The notes under the pieces: model-generated
Database searches by the model: none
Seen by the model: only the letters and a program-made list of their open reading frames with translations
Told to the model about the DNA's origin: nothing
Made by a program: the position numbers and the translations under genes
In this document: positions 35,085 through 42,478 of the stretch, piece after piece
How positions within the stretch are numbered: the first letter of the stretch is position 1
Layout of the letters: each line of letters opens with the position of its first letter
DNA from: Krasilnikovia cinnamomea
GTDB taxonomy: Bacteria > Actinomycetota > Actinomycetes > Mycobacteriales > Micromonosporaceae
Direction: 5' to 3'
Assembly: GCF_004217545.1 (NCBI RefSeq)
Contig: NZ_SHKY01000001.1
Span: 6,200,001-6,264,000 of the forward strand
Length of the DNA: 64,000 nt

Positions 35085-36176
35085 ATGCGGGCGGCTGTTC
35101 TCCACGCGATCGGCGACGAGAAGTTCGACATCCGCGACGATGTGACAGTGCTCGGGCCGGGCCCGGGCGAGGTCCGGATCAGGGTCCGCGCTGCCGGCAT
35201 CTGCCACTCGGACCTGTCCGCCCGCGACGGTGGCCTGCCCCAGCCGGTGCCGGCCGTCCTCGGGCACGAGGCGGCCGGTGATGTGCTCGAAGTCGGCGAA
35301 GGAGCCGAGGACCTCGCCCCCGGCGATCGGGTGACCGTGAACTGGCTGCCGGCATGCGGTGCCTGCGCGGCCTGCCGGCGCGGCGAGCCGTACCTGTGCA
35401 TGGCGCACGTGATGGCGGGCTACGCCATGCCTCGCTTCATGGTCGGCGACACCCCCGCCTTCGGCATGGTCGGCTGCGGCGCGTTCGCCGAGGAGATGGT
35501 CGTCCACCGCGCGGGCCTGGTGAAGATCGCCCCGGATGTGCCGTACGAGGTGGCCGCACTGCTCGGTTGCGGGGTCACGACCGGGGTCGGCGCGGTCGTC
35601 AACACGGCGGCCGTACGGCCGGGGGACACCGTGGCGGTCATCGGCTGCGGCGGCGTGGGCATCGCCGCGATCCAGGGCGCCCGGCTCGCCGGCGCGGCGG
35701 TGATCGTGGCGGTGGACACCGTGGCGGCCAAACACGACCTGGCGCGCCGTTTCGGCGCGACCCACGCGGTCACCCCGGACGGGCTCAGCGACCTGTCCGC
35801 CGAGCTCACCGACGGCGAGGGCGTCGACTACGCGTTCGACGTCGTGGCCGTGCCCGCCACCCTGCGTACGGCGTGGACCGCGGTCCGCCGGGGCGGCACC
35901 GTGGTCGTGGTCGGCGCCGGGCGCGCCGAGCACCACGTCGAGTTCAGCCCGTTCGAGCTGCTGTTCGAGGGCAAACGGATCATCCCGTCGCTGTACGGCT
36001 CGGCCGACCCTCCGCGCGACTTCGGCCGCCTGCTCGCGCTGTGGCGGGCCGGCCGGCTCGACCTCGAGGGCATGGTGAGCCACCGGCTGCGACTCGACCA
36101 GCTCGACGACGCACTGGCCGCGCTTGGCCGCGGCGACGTGATCCGGCAGGTCATCGTGCACGACACCGGTGCCTGA
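35085..36176 (+). CDS. Zinc-dependent alcohol dehydrogenase
   Basis: A 363-aa medium-chain dehydrogenase. The catalytic zinc region is AGICHSDLSARDG with GHEAAG. The structural zinc cysteines are in PACGACAACRRGEPYLC, and the nucleotide loop is VIGCGGVGIAAIQGA. It is of the AdhE1/formaldehyde-dehydrogenase-like type. I choose ATG 35085, 8 nt after GAGAGG, over an in-frame GTG at 35076. KstR-type control and the downstream Rv3520c-like gene place it in steroid use; oxidation of a side-chain alcohol is a reasonable guess. Confidence 0.84.
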   Translation: MRAAVLHAIGDEKFDIRDDVTVLGPGPGEVRIRVRAAGICHSDLSARDGGLPQPVPAVLGHEAAGDVLEVGEGAEDLAPGDRVTVNWLPACGACAACRRGEPYLCMAHVMAGYAMPRFMVGDTPAFGMVGCGAFAEEMVVHRAGLVKIAPDVPYEVAALLGCGVTTGVGAVVNTAAVRPGDTVAVIGCGGVGIAAIQGARLAGAAVIVAVDTVAAKHDLARRFGATHAVTPDGLSDLSAELTDGEGVDYAFDVVAVPATLRTAWTAVRRGGTVVVVGAGRAEHHVEFSPFELLFEGKRIIPSLYGSADPPRDFGRLLALWRAGRLDLEGMVSHRLRLDQLDDALAALGRGDVIRQVIVHDTGA

Positions 36177-36182
36177 GCCGCC

Positions 36183-37247
36183 ATGCGCCTCGGTGTTCAG
36201 CTCGGATACGAGGGCGAGGGCTTCGCACACGCCGCCGAGGAGGTGGTCGAGTACGAGGCGGCGGGCGCCGAACTGGTCGTGGTGCCCGAGGCGTACAGCT
36301 TCGACGCGGTCAGTCAACTCGGCTACCTGGCGGCCCGGACCACCCGCCTGGAGCTCGCCTCCGGGGTCATGCAGCTCTACACCCGGACCCCGACGCTCAC
36401 GGCGATGACCGCGGCCGGACTCGACTACGTATCCGGCGGTCGTTTCTCGCTCGGCCTGGGGGCATCCGGTCCACAGGTGATCGAGGGCTTCCACGGGGTC
36501 GCCTACGACGCGCCGCTGGCCCGCACCCGCGAGGTGGTGGACATCTGCCGCCGCGTCTGGCGCCGCGAGACGCTGACCTTCGACGGATCGAAGTACCGCA
36601 TCCCGTTGCCGCCGGACTCGGGGACAGGGCTGGGCAGACCGCTCAAGCTCATCAACCGTCCGGTGCGGGCGCGTATCCCGATCCTGCTGGCCGCGATGGG
36701 CCCGCGCAACGTCGCGCTCGCCGCCGAGATCGCCGAGGGCTGGCAGGCCCTGTTCCTGGATCCGCGGGCCGCGTCCCGGGTCTTCGCCGAGCCGCTCGCC
36801 GCGGGCCTGGCCCGGCGTGACCCTGAGCTGGGTCCGCTGGACGTGATGGTGCCGGTCCCCTTCGCCATCGCCGAATCCACGCCGGAGCTCCTGGGCCGCC
36901 ACCGCGCGCAACTCGCCCTCTACATCGGCGGGATGGGTGCCCGCGGCCGGAACTTCTCCAATGACCTGATCCGCCGCTACGGCTACCCGCACGAGGCCGC
37001 ACGCATCCAGGAACTCTTTCTGGACGGCCGGCGGGCCGAGGCGGCCGCGATGGTCCCCGACGACCTGGTGCATGCCACCGCCCTGGTGGGTCCGCCGAAC
37101 GCGATCCGGCGGCGACTGGCCGAGTTCGCCTCCGCCGGAGTCACGACGATGTTGGTGGCGCCGCTGGCAGCCACCCGCGCCGAGCGGATCAAGGACGTCG
37201 CCGAGCTCCGGCGCATCATCGACGAACGGGACGGCGAGCAACGCTGA
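36183..37247 (+). CDS. F420-dependent luciferase-like oxidoreductase, Rv3520c-like
   Basis: A 354-aa luciferase-like TIM-barrel enzyme. Features: GVQLGYEGEGFAHAAEEVVEYEAAGAELVVVPEAYSF at the start (long acidic family N-terminus), the GGRFSLGLGASGPQVIEGFHG loop typical of F420 members, and ILLAAMGPRNVALAAEIAEGW. The closest match I recall is Rv3520c of the mycobacterial cholesterol cluster, function unknown. It begins 6 nt after the alcohol dehydrogenase stop, so they are co-transcribed. It is the last recognisable gene of the steroid island. Confidence 0.82.
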   Translation: MRLGVQLGYEGEGFAHAAEEVVEYEAAGAELVVVPEAYSFDAVSQLGYLAARTTRLELASGVMQLYTRTPTLTAMTAAGLDYVSGGRFSLGLGASGPQVIEGFHGVAYDAPLARTREVVDICRRVWRRETLTFDGSKYRIPLPPDSGTGLGRPLKLINRPVRARIPILLAAMGPRNVALAAEIAEGWQALFLDPRAASRVFAEPLAAGLARRDPELGPLDVMVPVPFAIAESTPELLGRHRAQLALYIGGMGARGRNFSNDLIRRYGYPHEAARIQELFLDGRRAEAAAMVPDDLVHATALVGPPNAIRRRLAEFASAGVTTMLVAPLAATRAERIKDVAELRRIIDERDGEQR

Positions 37248-37321
37248 CCGGCGAGCCGATCGCGGCGAAGCACGGCCTATCATCGCGGGCATGCGGCGAC
37301 GGACCATGCTTCCTCGTAGCG

Positions 37322-37812
37322 ATGCTGCGCTCGGCGCCGGGCAGGGTTGTCGTGACAGCCACCGGCGTCTACCACCGGACGGTGGCATTTGAGCACATCG
37401 TGCCTTGGGAGGCTGTCGTCGACGTGTCGGCCCAAGACAATCCGATCCCCAGGATCATCGTCAAGGCCCTGCCGTCGACCGCCGCTCAAACACTACTTTC
37501 CTCGCCCGCACGAACGGCCAAGCCTCGCAAGCATCGACGAACGCGGTACCCGCGGTCAACCGTCCTGACCTGGAGGTCTCATGGTCGACTTGAGCTGGTC
37601 AACTCGCTGCACCGCTTCGGTGTTACTGGAAAGACGTGGAGGATCGACCGGAGCTCCGGCGCCGGGTGGATCGTGCGGGTTTGGAACGGTGGAGTGCCGC
37701 GCTGGGCTGGGGTGTACCGCAGATCGGACAGTTTGGGGCGGTGCCGTTCACAGGCATGTCGCCGACGCATCCTCGCTGGCACGATCCAGCAACCGGGTCA
37801 ACGCGTCCATGA
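37322..37812 (+). pseudogene. Decayed PH-domain-like gene, several frameshifts
   Basis: No intact gene occupies 37248-37885. Protein-like pieces succeed each other in different frames. First comes GRVVVTATGVYHRTVAFEHIV with PWEAVVDVSAQ (frame of 37322, about 37340-37470). Then follow TFLARTNGQASQ and VNRPDLEV (frame of 37405), a short VDLS/LVNSLHRF stretch in the other two frames near 37581-37620, and YWKDVEDRPELRRRVDRAGLERW ending at a stop at 37810-37812. The pattern resembles small actinobacterial PH-domain membrane-associated proteins. Reading it as one ancestral gene broken by indels is inference. Confidence 0.4.
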
Positions 37813-37836
37813 CACCTGTCAAGGTCAACTGCATGG

Positions 37837-37879
37837 GGCGGGCCGGCCACCCACCATCCGGCAGGGTGGCCGGCCCGCC
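37837..37879 (-). terminator. Strong hairpin after the secreted phosphatase gene
   Basis: A 16-bp perfect inverted repeat (GGCGGGCCGGCCACCC at 37837-37852 and its complement at 37864-37879) encloses an 11-nt loop, 6 nt beyond the phosphatase stop. There is no U-run, as is usual in high-GC actinomycetes. Confidence 0.7.
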
Positions 37880-37885
37880 GCTCGG

Positions 37886-39367
37886 TCAGCTGATCCGCAG
37901 ATCGTCGATGACCCAGTACCAGTTGTTGCCGGCGTCGTGGTAGCGGAACTTCACCGCCATCCTGGTCGCACCGGACGGAACCGCAACCGGCAATGACTCG
38001 ACAGTGGCCCGGGCATCCGCGGAGTACCGCTTCACCAGTTGGTCCGGGCCGTCGTTGAACGAGACCAGGACATCGCCCTTCTGGCTGCCATGCTGGCGGT
38101 AGTGCGTCACGTAGTTCAGGTACGCCGTGCTTCCCGCGGTCACAGGGTAGTCCGGCGAGACGAGCGTGGAGTCGTAGCTGCTGCCGCCGGTCTTGTCGGC
38201 GAACTCGTCGCTGTCGGCGACGGCGAAGACGCCACGTGTGCGCAGGGCGTTCTCCCGTTCCTGGCCCGCCTGGGCGCGGCTCCAGAACTCGTCGGTGGTG
38301 AACGACCAGCCGCGCCACTCGGTGACCCCGCCGGTTGGCATGGCGCTGCGCAGGACCGACCAGCCGGCCGGAGCGTCCGGGGTCCAGCCCGCCAGGGTGG
38401 CGGGAATTCCGGTCTCGTCCACCCGCGTGCGCAGGGCGAGGCCGTCGAACGGGTCGGTGGAGCGTACCCGGACGCTCTTGCCGTCCAGGGCGGCCTCGAC
38501 GCCGAAGTGCGCCAGCGCTGAGGCGGCGACGTCGGCCTGGCGTACGTCGATGGGGCGGAGCCCGGCGCTGATCCCGGCGCCGCTCGCGAGCAGGAACGTG
38601 CCGCGCTCGTCGATGCCGCAGAAGCCGTGCCCGCCCTGCGGTACCCGGTGCCCGTGGTCGGTGGTCACCATGATCAGCCAGTCCTCCTGACCGTACGTGG
38701 GCCGTGACCGCACCGCGGTCAGGATCCGGCCGAGCTGTTGATCCTGCTGCTCGATCGCGGCCTGGTACGCGGCGCCGGTGCCGGAGGCGTGGGCCACCAC
38801 GTCGGTGTTGCCGAGGTAGACGAAGGACGCGTCCGGGCCACCGCTGCTGAGCCGGCCGATCGCGTCCGCGGTGACATTCTCGTCCTGCGCCGGATAGCCG
38901 CCCGTGTCGCCGTTGAAGGTGACCCGGGTGTCGACCGCGGACGAGAAGGTCCCCTGGTTGTGCAGGGGAGGCCAGTCGACGACAGAGTAGGTGGCGTACG
39001 AGGGGTCCGCCTGCTCCAGCCGGGTCAGGAAGTCCGGGTACGTGCCGTACCGCTTGCCGATGAAGGTGTTGCTGCGTACGCCGTGCCGATCCGGCCACAC
39101 GCCCGTGGCGATGGTGGACCAGCCGGGGCCGCTGGCCGATTCGGCCGTCGATGGGCACTGCACGAGGCTGCGACCGAGCAGACCCTGGTCGGCGAGCGCG
39201 TGCAGAGTCGGCGCGTTCGCCGCGAGGACGCTGTCCCAGTTGAGCCCGTCCATGCCTACGACGAGCAGCTTCTTCGCCGGCGTGGCGGCCGCTGCCGGTG
39301 CGGCGGGCGCGGTCAGCGCTGCTCCGGCCAGCAGGGCCAGGATGAGGCCCAGGCGTCCGATTGGCAT
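37886..39367 (-). CDS. Secreted alkaline-phosphatase-superfamily hydrolase
   Basis: A 493-aa exported protein with a Sec-type signal peptide (residues 1-28, ending APAAAA). Its type I phosphodiesterase/nucleotide-pyrophosphatase-like domain has metal-site segments VVGMDGLNWDS, SGPGWSTIATGVWPDRHGV (nucleophile Ser/Thr), VYLGNTDVVAHASG and TTDHGHRVPQGGHG. The last 120 or so residues form a beta-rich module (AYLNYVTHYRQ...WYWVIDDLRIS) resembling a carbohydrate-binding jelly roll. GGAGG is well placed before the ATG. Substrate unknown. Confidence 0.82.
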   Translation of the reverse strand: MPIGRLGLILALLAGAALTAPAAPAAAATPAKKLLVVGMDGLNWDSVLAANAPTLHALADQGLLGRSLVQCPSTAESASGPGWSTIATGVWPDRHGVRSNTFIGKRYGTYPDFLTRLEQADPSYATYSVVDWPPLHNQGTFSSAVDTRVTFNGDTGGYPAQDENVTADAIGRLSSGGPDASFVYLGNTDVVAHASGTGAAYQAAIEQQDQQLGRILTAVRSRPTYGQEDWLIMVTTDHGHRVPQGGHGFCGIDERGTFLLASGAGISAGLRPIDVRQADVAASALAHFGVEAALDGKSVRVRSTDPFDGLALRTRVDETGIPATLAGWTPDAPAGWSVLRSAMPTGGVTEWRGWSFTTDEFWSRAQAGQERENALRTRGVFAVADSDEFADKTGGSSYDSTLVSPDYPVTAGSTAYLNYVTHYRQHGSQKGDVLVSFNDGPDQLVKRYSADARATVESLPVAVPSGATRMAVKFRYHDAGNNWYWVIDDLRIS

Positions 39368-39577
39368 TGCGTACCTCCAGAGCGGATGTCATCGACCTAT
39401 GCATCGAACACGATGAATGCATTTGTGGGAAGTCCGTGTTGCAGCCGAGCGCCCTCCCGGCCGCTGCGATCTCCCAGGATTCTGGGCCCGGCCGCGCTCC
39501 AAGGTGGCCCCGTTTCCGCCCCTTCGGGTGGCCCATTCGCGCGCGACATACGTCCGCACGGAGGCGATCATGCAGTC

Positions 39578-40543
39578 ATGGCACTTCCATCGCACGAGTT
39601 TGTGATCGCCGAGGTCGACCGCGAGTTCCATCTGCAACATCCGGAAGCTCCCGAGCATCTCGACCCCAACGACCCGGCCCAGGCCGAGCTGGTTCAGCAG
39701 TGGAACGCGATGTACCACGAGTTCCTCAGCGCCACGGTGGACAGCCACTTCTTCCGCTTCTTCCCGCACGCCCCGCGGCAACTGGACCCCAACGACCCGG
39801 ATCAGGCCCAGCTCGTCGAGTACTGGACCGACCTGCGCGACGCCATCGTCACCGGCACCTCCAGGTACGACTGGAGCACGCCGCCGCAGACCAACGAGAA
39901 CACCGCCGCCGGCGACACCGGCGCCCACACCGACGGCAGCGGTCAGGCGGTCGCGGCGGGCGGTGCGGCGCCCGACGTCGACGTGCACATGGACCAGAGT
40001 CAGTTCCTGGAATTCGTGCACCTGTGCCTGGAAGGTGCCCACATCATCGGCGACACCGCCGAGGTGCTCGGCAACCTGTCACTGGCCGCCGGGGCCAGCG
40101 AGGAGGCGGCCGTGGTGCTGCTGGGTGAAGCGCTCGGGCCGGTCGGCATGATCGCTTCGACGATCATCATGGGCTGGGAGGTGGTGAACGCCTTCGGCAC
40201 CGGCGAGCGCCTGCAGGAGCAGCAGGGCTTCTGCTACGGCGTGATGTGGCAGGTCTGCGGCCTGCCCGATCAGGCGAAGGGTTTCATCGACTGGGCGCCC
40301 AACACCGCGGACGAATTGAAGGAAGCCTTCTACTCGGGAGTGGCCGAGGGCCGGCAGAAGGCCAGCGACCCGGCCGTGCACAACCGCGCGATGCTGGCCA
40401 TCGCGTACTACCAGGCTCACGGCAGCGACCTGGACTGGTCCCGCCACTACGTCCTCAACGACCTGTGGCATCACGTCCGCGAGTCCGGCCTCGGCAACGA
40501 GTTCATCACCTGGCCGGACCCGGAGGACATGCAGCCGCTGTGA
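39578..40543 (+). CDS. Protein of unknown function with 41-residue duplication
   Basis: A 321-aa protein I do not recognise. Residues 14-54 and 55-95 are two copies of a 41-residue unit sharing LDPNDPxQAxLVxxW. A Gly/Ala/Thr-rich linker (about 105-135) follows. Next is a hydrophobic helical stretch around 155-205 (AAVVLLGEALGPVGMIAS), and then a Trp/Tyr-rich C-terminus (DWSRHYVLNDLWHHV). There is no signal peptide. The hydrophobic stretch could insert into a membrane, as in some secreted effectors, but nothing else shows that. The ATG at 39578 has GGAGG 13 nt upstream, a rather long spacing. The 210 nt before it hold only a weak TGCAT...ATGCA repeat at 39400-39421. Confidence 0.7.
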   Translation: MALPSHEFVIAEVDREFHLQHPEAPEHLDPNDPAQAELVQQWNAMYHEFLSATVDSHFFRFFPHAPRQLDPNDPDQAQLVEYWTDLRDAIVTGTSRYDWSTPPQTNENTAAGDTGAHTDGSGQAVAAGGAAPDVDVHMDQSQFLEFVHLCLEGAHIIGDTAEVLGNLSLAAGASEEAAVVLLGEALGPVGMIASTIIMGWEVVNAFGTGERLQEQQGFCYGVMWQVCGLPDQAKGFIDWAPNTADELKEAFYSGVAEGRQKASDPAVHNRAMLAIAYYQAHGSDLDWSRHYVLNDLWHHVRESGLGNEFITWPDPEDMQPL

Positions 40544-40628
40544 CTACTCCGTACCCGGCGCTCGATACTGCCGGCGGCCGCCCGGCGTCGAGACCTCCTC
40601 CCTGCCTACCGAACCGGGCGCGCCGTCC

Positions 40629-40760
40629 TCAGCCTTTGGCGCAGGCGGCGCCGTTGAGGGTGAACGCCGCCGGGGTGGCGAAGGTACCGGCGTAGGTGCC
40701 CTGTAATCCGAAGGACTGGCTGCCCCGGGCGGGGATGCCGCCGTTGTAGGACCCGCCCGG
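40629..40760 (-). pseudogene. Remnant of a CBM2 domain beyond the GH12 stop codon
   Basis: Directly after the GH12 stop (TGA at 40763-40761) the same frame continues for 43 codons. It encodes GGSYNGGIPARGSQSFGLQG, TYAGTFATPAAFTLNGAACAKG and a stop at 40631-40629. This is the end of a family 2 carbohydrate-binding module, whose beginning (DCTVAYRTNV) is still attached to the enzyme. The middle of the module is missing. Confidence 0.75.
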
Positions 40761-41579
40761 TCAGACGTTCGTCCGGTAGGCGACGGTGCAGTCCGTTCGT
40801 GTGGTGGGTGGTGTGCTGCCGCCACCGTTCACGGTGGCCGAGAAGGACTTCACCGCGAGCCCGGTGCCGCCGATCCACGGTTCGAATCCGGCCTGGATGC
40901 TGGTCAGATACCAGGCGCCGGTGATGGCGCCACGATTGCGTACGTCGGTGATGAAGTCCAGCACGCTGAATCCCAGGGTGGTGATCGGGGCCGGGGCGAC
41001 GTAGCTGACGACCTCGTTCTGGCCGTTGCTGCCGCGCCAGACCTCCCACGTGCGGCCGCCGATCGTGGCGGTGCCGACGACGGATCCGATCGGCTGGATG
41101 GCCCCCTGGCGGTTGAACCAGATCATGATCTCCTGCTGGTTCACGCCGTCGGTCTTCGGCGCCGGATCGAGCCAGATGTCGTACGCGGCGTTGTAGGTGG
41201 CGCCGCCGACGAAGCCGTACTCGATGCTGCTGGTCGCGCTGGTGATCTGGTCGACCCGCAGTGGCAGGTTCGTGCCGGGTGAGCAGGTGGTGTAGTGGCA
41301 GCCGTAGTAGACCGCCGGGTACGACACCGGGGCGCCGCTGGTGTTGCCGACCCCCTGCTGGCTGGCGATGGCGAAGCCGGTCGCGGTGACGGTGATGCAC
41401 TGCTCGGCTGAGGTGCCCCAGCGGTTGTTCATCACGACGTAGCGGCCGCCGATGGTCGTGGAGCCGAACTGCTCGCAGATCCGGGTGTCGGCCTGTGCCG
41501 GCGGGGCGAGGACGATCGCGGTCAGCGAACCGGTGGCGAGCAGGCTGGCGGCGAGGGCGGCGCGGAGGAGGCGTCTCAT
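40761..41579 (-). CDS. Secreted GH12 endo-beta-1,4-glucanase, truncated
   Basis: A 272-aa glycoside hydrolase family 12 enzyme (endoglucanase/xyloglucanase type). A signal peptide spans residues 1-30 (ending PPAQA). The catalytic domain has the nucleophile E150 (QQEIMIW) and acid/base E233 (LTSIQAGFEPW). A short GGGSTPPTT linker leads into the first 12 residues of a CBM2, then a TGA. The catalytic domain looks intact, so it may still work but without a complete cellulose-binding module. AGGAG precedes the ATG, and a CebR-type box lies 40 nt upstream. Confidence 0.87.
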   Translation of the reverse strand: MRRLLRAALAASLLATGSLTAIVLAPPAQADTRICEQFGSTTIGGRYVVMNNRWGTSAEQCITVTATGFAIASQQGVGNTSGAPVSYPAVYYGCHYTTCSPGTNLPLRVDQITSATSSIEYGFVGGATYNAAYDIWLDPAPKTDGVNQQEIMIWFNRQGAIQPIGSVVGTATIGGRTWEVWRGSNGQNEVVSYVAPAPITTLGFSVLDFITDVRNRGAITGAWYLTSIQAGFEPWIGGTGLAVKSFSATVNGGGSTPPTTRTDCTVAYRTNV

Positions 41580-41619
41580 GACACTCCTAGCGTTGGGGGC
41601 TCCCCGGGGATGAAGGGAG

Positions 41620-41633
41620 TGGGAGCGCTCCCA
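41620..41633. promoter_or_regulatory. CebR-type operator (cellulose utilisation)
   Basis: TGGGAGCGCTCCCA is the exact palindrome recognised by the LacI-family cellobiose repressor CebR in streptomycetes. It lies 40 nt upstream of the GH12 gene and far from other starts, so induction of this enzyme by cello-oligosaccharides is expected. Confidence 0.85.
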
Positions 41634-41701
41634 TCGACGGTAGCGCAGATCGAAGGATGTGAAAATAGTGTTGCCGGATAGTTTCGGGCCGAAGCGCCGG
41701 C

Positions 41702-42388
41702 TCAGTGGATGGACCCGTCCTCGACGAGCCGCCTCAGCGACGGCAGCAGGGTATCGAGGTCGGTGGAGGTGGTGAACGCGACGATGGTGGTGCCCTGGTC
41801 GTGACCGTCGCGCTGCTCCGTGGGGGCCGGGAAGAGTCGCAGGACCTCGCGCATCGCGTCGTCGACCTCGGTCACCGGATCCGCGGACTCGCCGCGCAAC
41901 CACCGGCGCAGCACATGGTTGTGTGCCGCGGCGACGGACGCCGCCATGAGCTCGGCCCGCAGTGACGCAGACTCGGTCGGGTCGCCCATCCAGTCGGCGA
42001 TGAACTCGCGGAACAGGCGCTGGTAGCGGGCCACGCTCGCGATCTCGCGGTCGCGCAGGGCGGGCACCTTGCTGGTCAGGGCGTACCGGCGGCGCGCGAT
42101 GTCGCCTTCATCGATGTAGTGCAGCAGGACCAGCCGGACCGCGTCCGAGACGGCGATCAGGGCCGTGCTGTGGTTCGAGGTCGCCAGCCGGTCCCGGATC
42201 AGCGCGAGAAGCCGGTCGTGGTCCGGGAAGATGACCTCTTCCTTCGACCGGTAGTTCCGGAAGAACGTCGTACGTCCCACCCCGGCCCGCTCGGCGATGT
42301 CATCGATGGTGGTCTGCTCGTACCCGCGTTCGTCGAAGAGTGCGAAGGCGGCCTCGCCGAGCCGGACGCGCGTGGATGGCTTGCTCAT
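41702..42388 (-). CDS. TetR-family regulator of the methylmalonyl-CoA module
   Basis: A 228-aa TetR-family protein. Its N-terminal helix-turn-helix is clear (RGYEQTTIDDIAERAGVGRT, followed by TFFRNYRSKEEVI). The ligand domain is not one I can assign. It is divergent from the mutase gene, 90 nt away, across an inverted repeat, so it likely controls the six-gene carboxylase/mutase unit and itself. The ligand might be an acyl-CoA of the pathway; not visible. It is unlike KstR or KstR2 in the recognition helix. Confidence 0.83.
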   Translation of the reverse strand: MSKPSTRVRLGEAAFALFDERGYEQTTIDDIAERAGVGRTTFFRNYRSKEEVIFPDHDRLLALIRDRLATSNHSTALIAVSDAVRLVLLHYIDEGDIARRRYALTSKVPALRDREIASVARYQRLFREFIADWMGDPTESASLRAELMAASVAAAHNHVLRRWLRGESADPVTEVDDAMREVLRLFPAPTEQRDGHDQGTTIVAFTTSTDLDTLLPSLRRLVEDGSIH

Positions 42389-42432
42389 GGGCGCCCATTC
42401 TTCCCGGTGGTCGACCTCTTGTCCTGCGCAGT

Positions 42433-42466
42433 GGTACCGAGTACCGTCATCACGATACTCAGTACC
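42433..42466. promoter_or_regulatory. Inverted repeat between TetR gene and mutase
   Basis: GGTACCGAGTACC (42433-42445) and GATACTCAGTACC (42454-42466) are near-perfect inverted arms (the complement of the second is GGTACTGAGTATC). Spacing and position fit a TetR operator covering both divergent promoters. Confidence 0.65.
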
Positions 42467-42478
42467 GGGAGGTTGGGG

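Noticed and set aside
35046..37388. A 780-codon minus-strand frame
   Set aside because: It is opposite the alcohol dehydrogenase and F420-type genes, which have clear motifs, and is rich in Asp/Gly/His/Arg shadow sequence.
39400..39421. TGCAT...ATGCA inverted repeat upstream of the phosphatase gene
   Set aside because: Arms are only 5 bp exact, and no regulator is adjacent, so it may be chance.
41702..42388. Reading this TetR protein as KstR
   Set aside because: Its recognition helix is unlike KstR, no KstR-type palindrome lies at its promoter, and it is divergent from the methylmalonyl-CoA operon with a different inverted repeat.
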